A DNA stretch of 64,000 nt. It comes from UBA4744 sp963707435 (GTDB taxonomy: Bacteria > Actinomycetota > Acidimicrobiia > Spongiisociales > UBA4744). A program made the translations under genes and the position numbers. Below are positions 45,134 to 55,038 of this stretch, one piece after another. Each line of letters begins with the position of its first letter. Within the stretch, counting starts at the first letter, position 1. The stretch lies in the NCBI GenBank assembly GCA_963707435.1, contig CAVPPF010000003.1, positions 62,001 through 126,000 on the forward strand. The letters are read 5' to 3'. Under the pieces are notes generated by a model. That model made no database searches. It was not told where the DNA came from and worked only from the letters and a program-made list of their open reading frames with translations.

Positions 45134-47211
45134 CTACGCGATGAAGGCCGAAGCGAAGATCAGGCTGACGATGGTCATGACTTTGATGACGATGTTCATG
45201 GCCGGACCGGACGTGTCCTTGAAAGGATCACCGACCGTGTCGCCGATCACCGCCGCCTTGTGAGCATCGGACCCCTTGCCGCCGAAGGCACCGGCCTCGA
45301 TGAACTTCTTGGCGTTGTCCCAGGCACCACCGGCATTGGCCATGTAGATGGCCAGCAAGAACCCGGTGACGAGGGCACCGGCCAGGAAGCCTCCCAGGGC
45401 CTCGACATCGATGAAGCCGATCACGATCGGGAAGAGCAATCGCCAGCAGTCCCGGGCGTCACCATCTCCCGCAGGGCGGCACCCGTGGCAATGTCGACGC
45501 ACTTGCCGTACTCGGCCTTGACTCCTTCGCGCCCTTCCCGCAGACCCGGGGATCTCCCGGAACTGCCTGCGTACTTCTTCGATCATCTTGTTCGCCGCCC
45601 GACCGACCGCGTTGATGGTCATCGCCGCAAACAGGAACGGGAACATGGCTCCCAGGAACAGGCCGACCGTGGTGCCGACCTTGGTGAGGTCGATCGATTC
45701 GAGCTTCACGGCCTGCGTGAATGCCGAGAACAGGGCCAGGGCCGTCACAGCGGCCGACGCGATGGCAAAGCCTTTCGCCATTGCCGCCGTGGTGTTGCCC
45801 AGCGAGTCGAGGGCGTCGGTCGCCTCGCGAACCTCGTGAGGCAGGTGAGCCATCTCGGCGATACCGCCCGCGTTGTCGGCAATCGGGCCATAGGCATCAA
45901 CCGCCACGGTGATACCGAGCGTGGCAAGCACTCCGATGGCGGCGATGGCGACACCGTAGATCCCTCCGCCCGCCCCGAGCGCCCAATCGCCAGCCCAGTA
46001 CGCACCGAAGATCCCGACGGCAACCACGATCACGCTGTAGGCCGCGGAACGCATCCCCTCGGCTATTCCGGCCAGAATCACCGTGGCCGCGCCGGTTTCG
46101 GCCTGCCGGGCGATCTCTTTGACCTTCTTGTGGTGGTCGGAGGTGAACCACTCGGAGATCTGACCGACCAGCATGCCGACGACCAGGCCGATCACGACCG
46201 CCACGAACAAGCCGATCGGGTTGTCGGCTCCGGCGTCCCCACCGAAGATCCAGAAGGAGAGCCCGAGCACCCCGACCGCCGTCAGACCTGAAGCGGCCCA
46301 CGTCCCCCGATGGAGACCGGCCGCCAGGTTCTCGCCAGTTGGCCCGCACGAGAAACGAGCTGAAGATCGAAGCGAGCATGCCGAATGCGGCAACGGCCAG
46401 CGGGAAGATCACCGTTGCCGGCAGGAACGAACTTCCCTGAAAGACGATCACTGCGTAGACGATCGGAGCTACGAGGGAGCCCACATAGCTCTCGAAGAGG
46501 TCGGCACCCATGCCTGCCACATCGCCGACGTTGTCGCCGACGTTGTCGGCGATCGTGGCGGGGTTGCGGGGATCGTCTTCCGGAATCCCGGCCTCGACCT
46601 TGCCGACCAGATCGGCGCCGACATCGGCAGCCTTCGTGTAGATGCCGCCACCGACCCTTGCGAACAGCGCGATCGAAGAGCCGCCCAGACCAATGGCAGC
46701 CAGCACGTCGGCCCAGGTCAGCTCGAGGCTGCCGACACCGAGGAAGTCCGTGTTGAAGATCCAGAACCCGAGGCCTACCCCGAGGAGGCCCAGGCCGGCA
46801 ACGGTGAACCCCATCACGGCCCCTCCCGCGGAATGCGACCGGCAGCGCCTTAGCGGTGCCGCCCGTCCGGGCTGCTTCGGTGGTCCGTGAGTTGGCGGCG
46901 GTGGCGATCCGCATGCCGACAAATCCTGCGGTGGCCGACAGCAAGGCACCGAAGACGAACGCTCCGGCCTTCCATCCGCCGTCGGGCAACAACGTTGCGA
47001 TCAGCACCGCCAGGATGACGACGAAACCGGCCACCCATGTGTACTCGCGGCGCATGAATGCGTCGGCGCCCTCCCGGATTGCGTTCGAGATCGACACCAT
47101 GACATCGGAGCCGCGATCCATCGCCAGGACGTGGCGAGCAAAGTAAACGGCCAGGCCCAGCGCCATGACCGAAGCAACGATCGCCCCTACCAAAAAGAAG
47201 TCGGTTGACAT
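45134..47211 (-). CDS. hppA: Membrane-bound proton/sodium-translocating pyrophosphatase (frameshifted)
   Basis: Couples pyrophosphate hydrolysis to ion pumping; about 690 residues and 15-16 helices. Motifs: ALFARVGGGIYTKAADVGAD and DDPRNPATIADNVGDNVGDV (substrate and Mg sites), ADNAGGIAEMAHL, and VIGDTVGDPFKDTSGPAMN. The potassium-dependence motif reads GNTTAAMAKGF, with Ala where potassium-independent enzymes have Lys. Frame changes lie near 46835, 46330, 45540 and 45450. The pumped ion (H+ or Na+) is not settled from what I can see. Confidence 0.9.
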
Positions 47212-47278
47212 CTCCCCCTCATTTGATCGCCGGCATGCCGGAGTATAAGAGGGCGGCGTTGCGCCACCAAGACGGAGG

Positions 47279-48570
47279 CTATTCCTCCGGCGCCGGGCGC
47301 AAACTGGCGTCTTGTTCGGGCGAACCGATCACCGGAGAATCGAGGATTTTGCCCATCGAGGCAACCGACTCGTCTTCCTCTGCGCTTTCTTCTTCGAGCG
47401 GCTGCTCCCGCAACATCCGGTTGAGGATGACCGGCGCCACCAGGGTGGTAACGACCACCATCAGCACAACGACCGCGTTGTCGCCGGGTTCGACGACTGC
47501 GCTGAGCGTGCTGGCTCCCAGCGCGGCAAAGATCAACCCCACTTCACCGCGCGGCACCATGCCAACACCCACGATCTTCCGGTCGACCCCTTTGGTGAGG
47601 ACGCCGAGACCGGCGACCAGTTTCCCGACGATGGCCAGCACCGAAATGAGTCCGCCCGGCCAGCAGAACCTGGGTTTCTCCGAGGGCGGCGACGTCGACC
47701 TGTGTCCCGATGAAGAGGAAGAAGATCGGCACGAAACAGGAACGAGATAGGTCGCAGTTCGGCTTCGATTCGGTCCGAGAAATCCGTCTGGCCCGCTACG
47801 AGGCCGGCAGCGAAGGCTCCGACGATCGGCTCGAGGCCGGCGAAGTGTTCTGCCGCCAATCCAACCGCAATGGCGAATACGAAGGAGCCGACCACGAAGC
47901 TTCCCTCGACCCGCAGGAACTTGAGAAACCGGAAGAAGTACGGGCCGATCACGTGTCCAACGGCGACTACAGCGACCAGGAAGCCGAGCGCCTTGGCCGT
48001 GATGGTGAGCAGGGTGCCGGTCGAGAAGTCCCCTTCCCCGCCGAGCACGGCCGCGACCACACCAAGGATGATCAGCCCGATCACGTCGTCGATCACGGCG
48101 GCACCGATGATGGTTTTGGCCTCGTCGGTGTGAAGCCGGCGCAAATCGGCGAAAACCCGGGCGGTGATCCCGACGCTGGTCGCCGTCATCGCCGCACCCA
48201 TGAAGATGGCGAGTTCGGTCGATCCACTTCCGATCGATAGCAGCTTGACCGCGAAGAATCCCAGCGCAAACGGGGTTACCACACCCACGAGCGCGACGAG
48301 CAGGGCCGAAGTCCCCAGCCGGGCGAAGGAGCGAAGATCCGTCTCGAGTCCGACTTCGAACAGGAGCAGGATCACGCCGATCTCGGCAAGGGTGGACAGC
48401 AGACCGCCGTCATCGCCGCCCACCCAGCCGAGCACACTCGCCCCGATGATGGCTCCGATGAGCAGCTCCCCAATGACGGCCGGCTGTCGAAGGCGTGCCA
48501 TGACCTCTGCGCCGACCTTGGCCGCGATCAGGATTACCAGCAACTCGACGAGACTCTCGAAGACTTCCAC
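47279..48570 (-). CDS. Cation/H+ antiporter, CPA2 family (frameshifted)
   Basis: Na+/K+:H+ exchanger of the Kef/NapA type. Helices begin at LVELLVILIAAKVGAEVM; PAVIGELLIGAIIGASVLG and the double-Asp motif IIGAAVIDDVIGLIILGVV are family hallmarks, and PRGEVGLIFAALG is the late conserved helix. No TrkA-N domain follows; the protein ends in an acidic tail. Frame breaks lie near 47735 (within LRPISFLFIGTQVDVAALGE) and near 47655. GTG start with GGAG five bases upstream. Sits next to the ion-pumping pyrophosphatase, so a joint role in ion balance is plausible. Confidence 0.85.
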
Positions 48571-48675
48571 TGCAACTCCCGTCCGGGGTACCGGTCTGAT
48601 GCTAGGAGACTCGACGGCCCGTCCGGCGCAAAGGAATCTCGATAGGCCGACGACGCCCCTACAGTCTCGACGTCT

Positions 48676-49887
48676 ATGAAAACCAACCGGCCGCCTGCCG
48701 TCCTCCTCGTCGTTGCCCTGGCCCTCGCCGCGTGCAGCCCTGCTGCCGAGCCGACCACCACGGCAGCCCCTACCACGACCACCACAACCGTCGCAACGAC
48801 GTCCACTTCGACACTGCCCGAGACCACCGTCTCCGTGGATCTCGTCGACGCACCGGCAGGTCTGGACGTGGCGGTTCTGGACCTCTACGCCTACGCCGCC
48901 GAACCCGCCGCAGGAACGGCCCCCGACTTGCCGGCCGGCCTGGTCGCCCACCTGGCCGACCTCGGCCAAACCATCGGCGAGGTCAACGTATCGGGAACGG
49001 TGACCACCGGCCGCGTCGCCGAATCGGACGTCGCCGTCGTGGTCGCGGATGAGGACGTCATCCTGGCGGTGAACGAAGCCGACGGCGGCTGGCGGGTCGT
49101 CGGAGCCAGTTTGTCGAGATTCGAAAAGGCACCGTGGTACGGCGAAGGCCCTCGACTGGCTCTGGTCATCGGATCCGATGCCCGGCCCGGCCAGAACCCC
49201 CTCGGATATCGGGCCGACTCATTGCACCTGATCGGGGTTGCGGCGGACACCGGCCTGGGTTCGATCGTCGGGATACCCCGGGACTCCTGGGTCGAGGCCT
49301 CGTACGGTGGAAACAACAAGTTCACCAACGTCATGGCGTCCCGCGGTCCCGAGGTCGTGCTCGAGACGGCCCGCAACCTCACCGGTCTCCCCATCGAGGG
49401 CTACCTGGTCACCGGGTTTCTCGGGTTTGAAGGGCTCGTCGACGCGTTCGGTGGCTTCGAATTCGACGTTCCGTTTGCGATGGCCGAGCCCAAGTCGAAA
49501 GCCTTCTTCTCGGCAGGCCTGCAGCTGTTCGGCGGCGCAGACGCGCTCGCCTTCGCCCGCAACCGCACCCTCTCGGGCGGCGACTTCACCCGCAGCTACC
49601 ACCAGGGCCTCCTGATGGTGGCTGCCATGGGCAAGGTCCAGGGGCTCGGCATCGCGGAACTCCCGCGCCTCCTCGAGCTGCTCGACGAGTACGTGTGGAC
49701 GGATCTCTCGGCCGAACAGCTGCTCACGCTGGGGGCGCTCAGCTATGGGCTGGACCCGGACACGCTTCCCAATGTGGTCGTCGACGGAAAGGTCGGAACC
49801 GCCGGGAGCGCCAGCGTCGTCTACCTCACCGATGCTGCATTTGCGACCTTCGCCGACCTCGCGGATGGCGTGCTCGAGGAGGAGTGA
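48676..49887 (+). CDS. LytR-CpsA-Psr (LCP) family lipoprotein
   Basis: 403 residues. Lipoprotein signal (LLVVALALAACSPAAEP) with lipobox LAAC, a Thr-rich spacer, an N-domain of about 100 residues, then the LCP domain: LALVIGSDARPGQNPLGYRA, RADSLHLIGV, SIVGIPRDSWVEA and FARNRTLSGGDFTRSYHQG. LCP enzymes transfer wall polymers such as arabinogalactan or teichoic acid from lipid carriers to peptidoglycan. A lipid anchor instead of the usual N-terminal helix is less common. Divergent from the antiporter gene. Frame intact. Confidence 0.88.
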   Translation: MKTNRPPAVLLVVALALAACSPAAEPTTTAAPTTTTTTVATTSTSTLPETTVSVDLVDAPAGLDVAVLDLYAYAAEPAAGTAPDLPAGLVAHLADLGQTIGEVNVSGTVTTGRVAESDVAVVVADEDVILAVNEADGGWRVVGASLSRFEKAPWYGEGPRLALVIGSDARPGQNPLGYRADSLHLIGVAADTGLGSIVGIPRDSWVEASYGGNNKFTNVMASRGPEVVLETARNLTGLPIEGYLVTGFLGFEGLVDAFGGFEFDVPFAMAEPKSKAFFSAGLQLFGGADALAFARNRTLSGGDFTRSYHQGLLMVAAMGKVQGLGIAELPRLLELLDEYVWTDLSAEQLLTLGALSYGLDPDTLPNVVVDGKVGTAGSASVVYLTDAAFATFADLADGVLEEE

Positions 49888-49932
49888 GCCGCTTGGGGTG
49901 TTTGTCACCCCGGGATGACAGACTGGGGCCCC

Positions 49933-52198
49933 ATGGACCTCGACACACTGGTTCAGGCCTGGGTCGCCGACCCGGACCTGGAGGGCGACCTGGCGCATCT
50001 CGAGCGGATTGCCGGCCCGGCCGGCGATCTTCGGCGACCTCGACCCTCCGCTGCCCGGCGCACTCGCCCAGCGGCTGGCCGAGCACGGAATCGAGCGACT
50101 CTACCGGCATCAGGTCCAGGCGGTCCGGTCGATCCGATCGGGCGTGCACACCGTCCTGGTCTCCGGCACGGCCTCGGGAAAGACGCTCGGCTACCAGATC
50201 CCGCTGGCCGAGGCGATCCTCGCCAATCCCAGAACCTCAGCACTCCTCGTGTTTCCGACCAAGGCTCTGGCCCAGGATCAACTTCGGAGCCTGACAGCCC
50301 TCCGCATCCCCGGTCTCGTCGCGGCAACCTACGACGGTGACACCTCCCCCGAGGACCGCCGCTGGGTGCGACGCCATGCCAATGTCATTCTGACCAACCC
50401 CGACATGCTCCATTTCGGCATGCTGCCCAACCACGGGAAGTGGGCAGATTTCTTCCTCCGGCTCACCTACGTCGTCATCGATGAGATGCATGTCCTGCGC
50501 GGCATCTTCGGGAGCCACGTGGCTCACGTGCTGCGCAGGTTGCGGAGGATCGCGGCCCACTACGGCGCTCGACCAACCCTCGTCTTCACATCGGCCACGA
50601 TCGGGAACCCGGGTCAGCTTGCCGGCCGTCTGAGCGGCCTCGAGGTGGCGGTCCTGCAAGGAGACGACTCCCCCCAGGGTGAGAAACTGATCGTTCTGTG
50701 GAATCCGCCGCTGGTCGAGGACGGCCTGCGCAGGCGGCGCAGTGCCATGGCCGAAGCTACGGATCTCTTCGTCGATCTGATCCGCAATCAGCAGCACACG
50801 ATTGTCTTCTCACGCAGCCGGAAGGCGACCGAGCTGATCTACACATGGGCGCATGATCGCCTGGACGAGACCCTGGCCGAGCGCATCGCCCCCTACCGGG
50901 GTGGATACCTTCCCCAGGATCGGCGCCGCATCGAAGCGGCGCTCTTCTCCGGCGACCTCCTCGGGGTGACGGCCACCAACGCTCTCGAACTCGGCATCGA
51001 CGTCGGCCACCTCGATGCCGCCATCATCAATACGTTCCCCGGGACGCTGGCTTCGTTCCGACAGCAGGCCGGAAGGGCCGGACGCAGCCAGGAGCACTCG
51101 CTCGGGGTGCTCGTCGGAGGCGAAGACGCACTCGATCAGTACTACATGACCCATCCCCGCCAGCTCTTCACACGCCCGCCGGAAGCGGCGGTCATCAATC
51201 CTGACAATCCCCTCGTTGTGGAAGCCCACACGGCCTGTGCAGCTCATGAGCTCCCCCTCCAACCCGACGACCGGGAGTTCCTCGGCGACGGCATGGAAGA
51301 GGCGGCCAACCGGCTGGTCCAGGCGGGCGATCTGCGCCTCCGGGAAGGACGCCTGTACTGGGCCAGGCGCACCCGGCCGGCCGGGTCGGTGAGCATCCGC
51401 AGTTCTGGGGGATCTCCGTTTTCGGTCGTCGACACCTCGGTCGAGGAGCTGCTCGGGACCCTGGAGGAGAGCCAGACGTTCAATCAGGCCCACCCGGGTG
51501 CCGTCTACCTCCACCAGGGAGACACCTATGTCGTCGACCGGCTCGACCTCGCTGCCCGCGAAGTAGGCGTACACCCCCAGCAGGTGGGCTACTACACGCA
51601 GTCTCAAGAAGAGAAGTACCTCGAGATCCTCGAGATCCGCGACCGGCGACCCGTCGGGCGTTTGCTCCAGCACGTCGGATCGGTCCGCGTCGAGAGCCAT
51701 GTGGTTGCATTCAAACGCCGGAAGCTGGGCTCCGGGGAGGTCCTCAGCTTCGAAGCCCTCGACCTGCCTCCCATCGAGTTCGAAACCGACGCAGTGTGGT
51801 GGACGATCCCCGACGAGGTGTATTCCGCCGCAGGTGTGGACCATCGCGACGTCCCCGGGACCCTGCATGCGGCGGAACATGCGGCTATTGCCATGTTGCC
51901 GCTTTTCGCCATCTGCGACCGCTGGGATATCGGCGGGCTGTCCACACCATTCCATCCGGAGACGGAAACCGGAACGATCTTCATCTACGAGGCGTATCCG
52001 GGGGGCGCCGGCATCTCCGCCATCGCCTTCGACAAGGGAGCCGACCACCTCGAAGCGACCGTCGAGATGGTGGACGCCTGTCCGTGCGAGGACGGCTGCC
52101 CCTCGTGTGTGCAATCTCCCAAATGCGGCAACTTCAACGAGCCCCTCTCGAAAGAGGGAGCAATCCGGTTCCTGGGGACGGTGCTGGAGCGGATGTGA
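49933..52198 (+). CDS. DEAD/DEAH-type helicase with DUF1998 zinc domain (MrfA/Hrq1-like), frameshifted near start
   Basis: SF2 DNA helicase: Q-like region RHQVQAVRSI, motif I VSGTASGKTLGYQ, motif II VVIDEMHVLRG (DEMH), motif III FTSATIGNP, motif VI FRQQAGRAGRS. The C-terminal DUF1998 domain ends in a four-Cys cluster (CPCEDGCPSCVQSPKCGNFN). Homologues (MrfA in Bacillus, Hrq1 in yeast) act in excision of DNA adducts or crosslinks. The first 27 residues (MDLDTLVQAWVADPDLEGDL) are in another frame; an extra base in ATTGCCGG near 50011 joins them as HLERIPARPAIFGDL. Same position as the mycobacterial helicase beside the tad genes. Confidence 0.9.
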
Positions 52199-52229
52199 CC
52201 GAACGGACCCGGCGGCCGTAGAGGCACGA

Positions 52230-52757
52230 CTACTCGAAGCGGCGCACCCGATCGAGGAGGTACGTCGGTGGTCGACCGGCCGTCGCCGCCGGCCAGCCGA
52301 CCAGATCCGGGCGAGGACCGAAGAGCACGAGAACCCGGCCGTTGCGGTCCGGACCCGGCTGCAGCCCGTTTTCCACTCTCCACCCGCTCGCTTCGCCCCT
52401 CCGCAGAGCCGCTCCCTCCACCGAGAACCCCGCGTCACCTTCGGCTCGCAGACGCCGGGCGTACCGCCGGCACCGTTCGTAGGTAGCCGGTCCGCCGGTT
52501 ACAACCGCGAGCGGAAGACCTGAGCGGCGCCCGGGTGCGTCGAGGATCTCGACCGCCCACATGGTGCGCTCGACCCCGGCCAGATCCGCCGGGTCGGTGA
52601 TCTCCTCATGGCGGAGAAACTCGGCCCATGCCCCATCGGACGTGTCCGACAGGTAGTGAACGGGCCCATCACCAACATCGTGCCACCGGGCGGGGGGCTG
52701 ATCGGGTGTCTCCCAGAGGAACGGGTACCGGGGATCGACGTGCCGGAAGAGGATCAT
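52230..52757 (-). CDS. RES-domain toxin, NAD+-degrading type
   Basis: 175 residues. RES fold hallmarks are R in FRHVDPRYPFLWE and PPARWHDVGDG, aromatic/Ser in VHYLSDTSDGAWAEFLRHEE with the Glu, and Ser in RLRAEGDAGFSVEGAAL, matching the Arg-Glu-Ser triad. RES toxins such as MbcT of M. tuberculosis use NAD+ as substrate. It overlaps the antitoxin gene by ATGA and ends 32 bases from the convergent helicase gene. Activity on NAD+ is inferred from family. Confidence 0.8.
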   Translation of the reverse strand: MILFRHVDPRYPFLWETPDQPPARWHDVGDGPVHYLSDTSDGAWAEFLRHEEITDPADLAGVERTMWAVEILDAPGRRSGLPLAVVTGGPATYERCRRYARRLRAEGDAGFSVEGAALRRGEASGWRVENGLQPGPDRNGRVLVLFGPRPDLVGWPAATAGRPPTYLLDRVRRFE

Positions 52758-53380
52758 GTCACGGGCGAGCCCAGGAGCGCCCGGGCCAGTTGCCGTACCC
52801 GACGCGGACCGGGGTCCTCAGGGTCCCAGTCCTCGGTCAGAATCTCACGGGGAGCCGCCCCGTCGAGACTCCGGCGCTCTCGCACGAACCAGCGGCGGAT
52901 GCCGAAGTCGTTGTAGGCACCGGAGAGATCGGAGACGACCATGGCGAGGAAGTGCAGCCGCCCGGCGACGCGGTCGGGGGTAGGGCGTTCACCTCGCAGA
53001 TAGCGGCGCACGCTGGCCGCCGACACTCCCAGGAGCGCGGCCAGCGTTTCAACGCCGAACAGGTCGTTGAGTATCGGCCATTCCCGGTCCGGGGCGGGTG
53101 AGCTCTCCAGAATGTCCTCGAGTTCGGCGAGAACCGCGGCGATCGCACTCCCGGTGATTTCGTCGTCGGGAACATGGAGCAAGGCGCCGGGTCCTGATCC
53201 CAAACCGGCCAGGGCCATCGCATCGGACACTCTCCGGACTGCTTCGATACTCAGATGATCAATATGGTCCGTGCCGAGGAATCCCATCGTCTCGGCCCGC
53301 GACAGGAACGACACGGCCGACCTCACGGTCCCCGGGGTGTCAAACGGTTCCTCAACAGATTGAATTCGGATAATCGTCAT
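52754..53380 (-). CDS. Antitoxin, Xre/MbcA/ParS-type
   Basis: 208 residues. After an N-terminal region of unknown fold, a helix-turn-helix (ETLAALLGVSAASVRRYLRG) is followed by the toxin-binding part typical of MbcA/ParS/Xre antitoxins (FLAMVVSDLSGAYNDFGIRR, WDPEDPGPRRVRQLARAL). Antitoxin first, toxin second, with a 4-base overlap, as in MbcTA and RES-Xre pairs. TAGTAT lies seven bases upstream of the ATG, so the transcript may be leaderless, and an inverted repeat straddles the start. The N-terminal 100 residues are longer than in small antitoxins. Confidence 0.8.
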   Translation of the reverse strand: MTIIRIQSVEEPFDTPGTVRSAVSFLSRAETMGFLGTDHIDHLSIEAVRRVSDAMALAGLGSGPGALLHVPDDEITGSAIAAVLAELEDILESSPAPDREWPILNDLFGVETLAALLGVSAASVRRYLRGERPTPDRVAGRLHFLAMVVSDLSGAYNDFGIRRWFVRERRSLDGAAPREILTEDWDPEDPGPRRVRQLARALLGSPVT

Positions 53381-53398
53381 ACCCCGAATACTATCCGA
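53366..53398 (-). promoter_or_regulatory. Candidate promoter and autoregulatory operator of the toxin-antitoxin pair
   Basis: Arms TCGGATA (53366-53372) and TATCCGA (53392-53398) form a 7-bp inverted repeat with a 19-base spacer containing the antitoxin ATG. The -10-like TAGTAT (minus strand, 53388-53393) overlaps one arm. Binding by the helix-turn-helix antitoxin would block transcription; this is inference. Confidence 0.5.
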
Positions 53399-53400
53399 TA

Positions 53401-53799
53401 TCAGTCCGAGGCCGGCGTGGCGATGAGCTCGATGGGGATGAACTCTGCCGCGGCCTGCGCGCGGATCTCTATGGGTCCGAGGCCGACAAGGCCGACTTCC
53501 CGCCCGACCTCAACCCGGACGATGCGGGCCCTCCAGGAACGGTCGACGTCGCAAGCACAATCGATCAGGCGAGCACCGTTGGCAGCTGCAAACCGGGCAG
53601 CCTCTGCTACGGGATCTCCTCCCGAGCCAAAGGGATGGAACGTGACGGGGGCTGCAGCCAGGGCCGCCGCATCCGCCGCAGCCTGGACGCTGCTGTGGAC
53701 CGAGAGGTAGTGGCCGACCGCGCCGAGCATGACACCCAGAACGACCAGGAAGCCGACCAGGCCAACGACCAGCACCGATGCCGAGCCGCGCTCGCTCAC
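53401..53799 (-). CDS. Secretion/TadG-like pilus-associated protein
   Basis: 132 residues. Begins SERGSASVLVVGLVGFLVVLG, a class III prepilin-like or TadE/G helix, followed by HSSVQAAADAAALAAA, the typical AADAAALAGA-type motif of helicase/secretion neighbourhood TadE-like proteins (Rv3654c group). Last gene of the tad operon, coupled to tadE by ATGA. Probably an exported minor pilus component. Confidence 0.8.
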   Translation of the reverse strand: MSERGSASVLVVGLVGFLVVLGVMLGAVGHYLSVHSSVQAAADAAALAAAPVTFHPFGSGGDPVAEAARFAAANGARLIDCACDVDRSWRARIVRVEVGREVGLVGLGPIEIRAQAAAEFIPIELIATPASD

Positions 53800-54170
53800 C
53801 GCTCGATCCGCATGACCGATCGGGCCCGCAGATCAACCTGGAGACCGCCGAGGAAGCCAGCTCCCAGCCGATGCGGGAGCAGCACCGTGACGACGGCGCT
53901 GCTCCCAACCGTTCCGGGCCGCTCGACCGTCACCCTCGCCCGGCCGGCGATGGCGGGGTCGAGGGCGGCCTGCACGGCCTGCACGGCCCGGGAAGGGTCG
54001 GCGACGGTTGCAGCCGTCCTGGCTCCTTCCCGGGCCGCGTGTACCAGCTCAAACTGGGTCCGGGCAACCACCGTCACCTCGACGATGGCGAGCAGGACCA
54101 GAACCACGACGGGAAGGACGAGGGCGAACTCGACCACAGCCGATCCCTTCTCTCCCCGCCGGCCCCTCAC
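53796..54170 (-). CDS. TadE-like pilus assembly protein
   Basis: 124 residues. GEKGSAVVEFALVLPVVVLV is the TadE signature with Glu after the cleavage-type Gly, then one helix and a short extracytoplasmic domain (ARTQFELVHAAREGARTAA). TadE is a pseudopilin of Flp/Tad pili. ATGA overlaps on both sides. Confidence 0.85.
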   Translation of the reverse strand: MRGRRGEKGSAVVEFALVLPVVVLVLLAIVEVTVVARTQFELVHAAREGARTAATVADPSRAVQAVQAALDPAIAGRARVTVERPGTVGSSAVVTVLLPHRLGAGFLGGLQVDLRARSVMRIER

Positions 54171-54349
54171 TTGGCGAACCCGATGACCTTCTTGAGGACG
54201 GTCCCGAACAAGCCGCTGAACAGATTCGTATCACTGACCCAGGCGATCAGCGACAGTGCAATCGCCGCGGCGGCCAGGATGACCAGAACGTACTCAACGG
54301 TTCCCTGCCCTTCCTCTCGATAGATGATGCGATGCAGCAGAAGCAGCAT
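54167..54349 (-). CDS. Flp-type pilin / DUF4244 small protein
   Basis: 60 residues. A positively charged leader with REEGQGTVEYVLVILAAAAI: Gly then a hydrophobic helix with Glu at position +5, the prepilin peptidase type of site, and a short C-terminus. Such small proteins in actinobacterial tad loci (DUF4244) are the likely major pilin. No prepilin peptidase gene is in the window. Confidence 0.82.
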   Translation of the reverse strand: MLLLLHRIIYREEGQGTVEYVLVILAAAAIALSLIAWVSDTNLFSGLFGTVLKKVIGFAK

Positions 54350-54405
54350 TCCTTCTCCTTACTGGTTGCCGGCGACCGGCCGGTGCGGGGGAAGCGCTGA
54401 CCAAA

Positions 54406-55038
54406 TCACGAGAGCAAGGGCCCGAGCAATCTCTGCACGGTGGCAATGACGGTCGGGCCGAACGTGAGGAGGACGAATCCAGGCAGGATCAGCAGAGCCA
54501 GCGGCACGGTGAGCTTGATGGGCAGCCGTTGAGCGGCTTCGGCCGCCCGGGCCCGGCGAGCACTGCGATCTTCATCGATGAAGGCGGCCACCGCCCTGAG
54601 GGAAGAGGCCCCGGTTGTTTGTGCCCCGGCCAGAACCGCAAACAACCGGCCGGTCGAGCCATCGGCCCCCGCAAGAGCCGCCGCCAGACTGTGATGCCGT
54701 GCCGTCCTCAACACCGACCGAACTTCATCGGCTTCAGCCGGCCCCACTTCGCCGGCCGCGAATTCGAGGGCGGCTGCCACCGGAAAGCCTGCCGAGAGAG
54801 CAACGAACAGGACCTGACCGAGATGGTCCGGCCGGAGCGCTGCAGAACGTGACGAGCGGTTTCGCTTTGCACGAAGCCACACCAACGTCCATGCAGCTGC
54901 AACCGGGAGGGCGCTGATCGGCCGTGCTGCGACCAGCGCCGCGCAGATCGCCGCCCCGCCGGCTCGCCGGGCGGGCCAGCGCCCACGAAGTGCGTGATGC
55001 ACCAGCAACCCGACCGCCAGGGCGCCGAGGTAGGTCAT
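54406..55038 (-). CDS. tadC: TadC-like type II secretion F-family membrane protein
   Basis: About 210 residues with T2SS F-type topology: helices at about 1-20 and 30-50, a cytoplasmic helical domain (VLFVALSAGFPVAAALEFA, TTGASSLRAVAAFIDEDRSA) and C-terminal helices (LPIKLTVPLALLILPGFVLL). Inner-membrane platform for the pilus ATPase, together with TadB. Start at MTYLGAL by ATGA overlap with tadB. Confidence 0.82.
   Translation of the reverse strand: MTYLGALAVGLLVHHALRGRWPARRAGGAAICAALVAARPISALPVAAAWTLVWLRAKRNRSSRSAALRPDHLGQVLFVALSAGFPVAAALEFAAGEVGPAEADEVRSVLRTARHHSLAAALAGADGSTGRLFAVLAGAQTTGASSLRAVAAFIDEDRSARRARAAEAAQRLPIKLTVPLALLILPGFVLLTFGPTVIATVQRLLGPLLS

Noticed and set aside
50810..52438. 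542-codon open frame antisense to the helicase gene
   Set aside because: It mirrors the helicase codons at high GC, has no recognisable motif, and the sense frame carries all helicase motifs.
52230..53380. Toxin-antitoxin pair as part of a larger defence island
   Set aside because: Both sides are conserved core genes (helicase and tad operon); no other defence gene, transposase or integrase is nearby.
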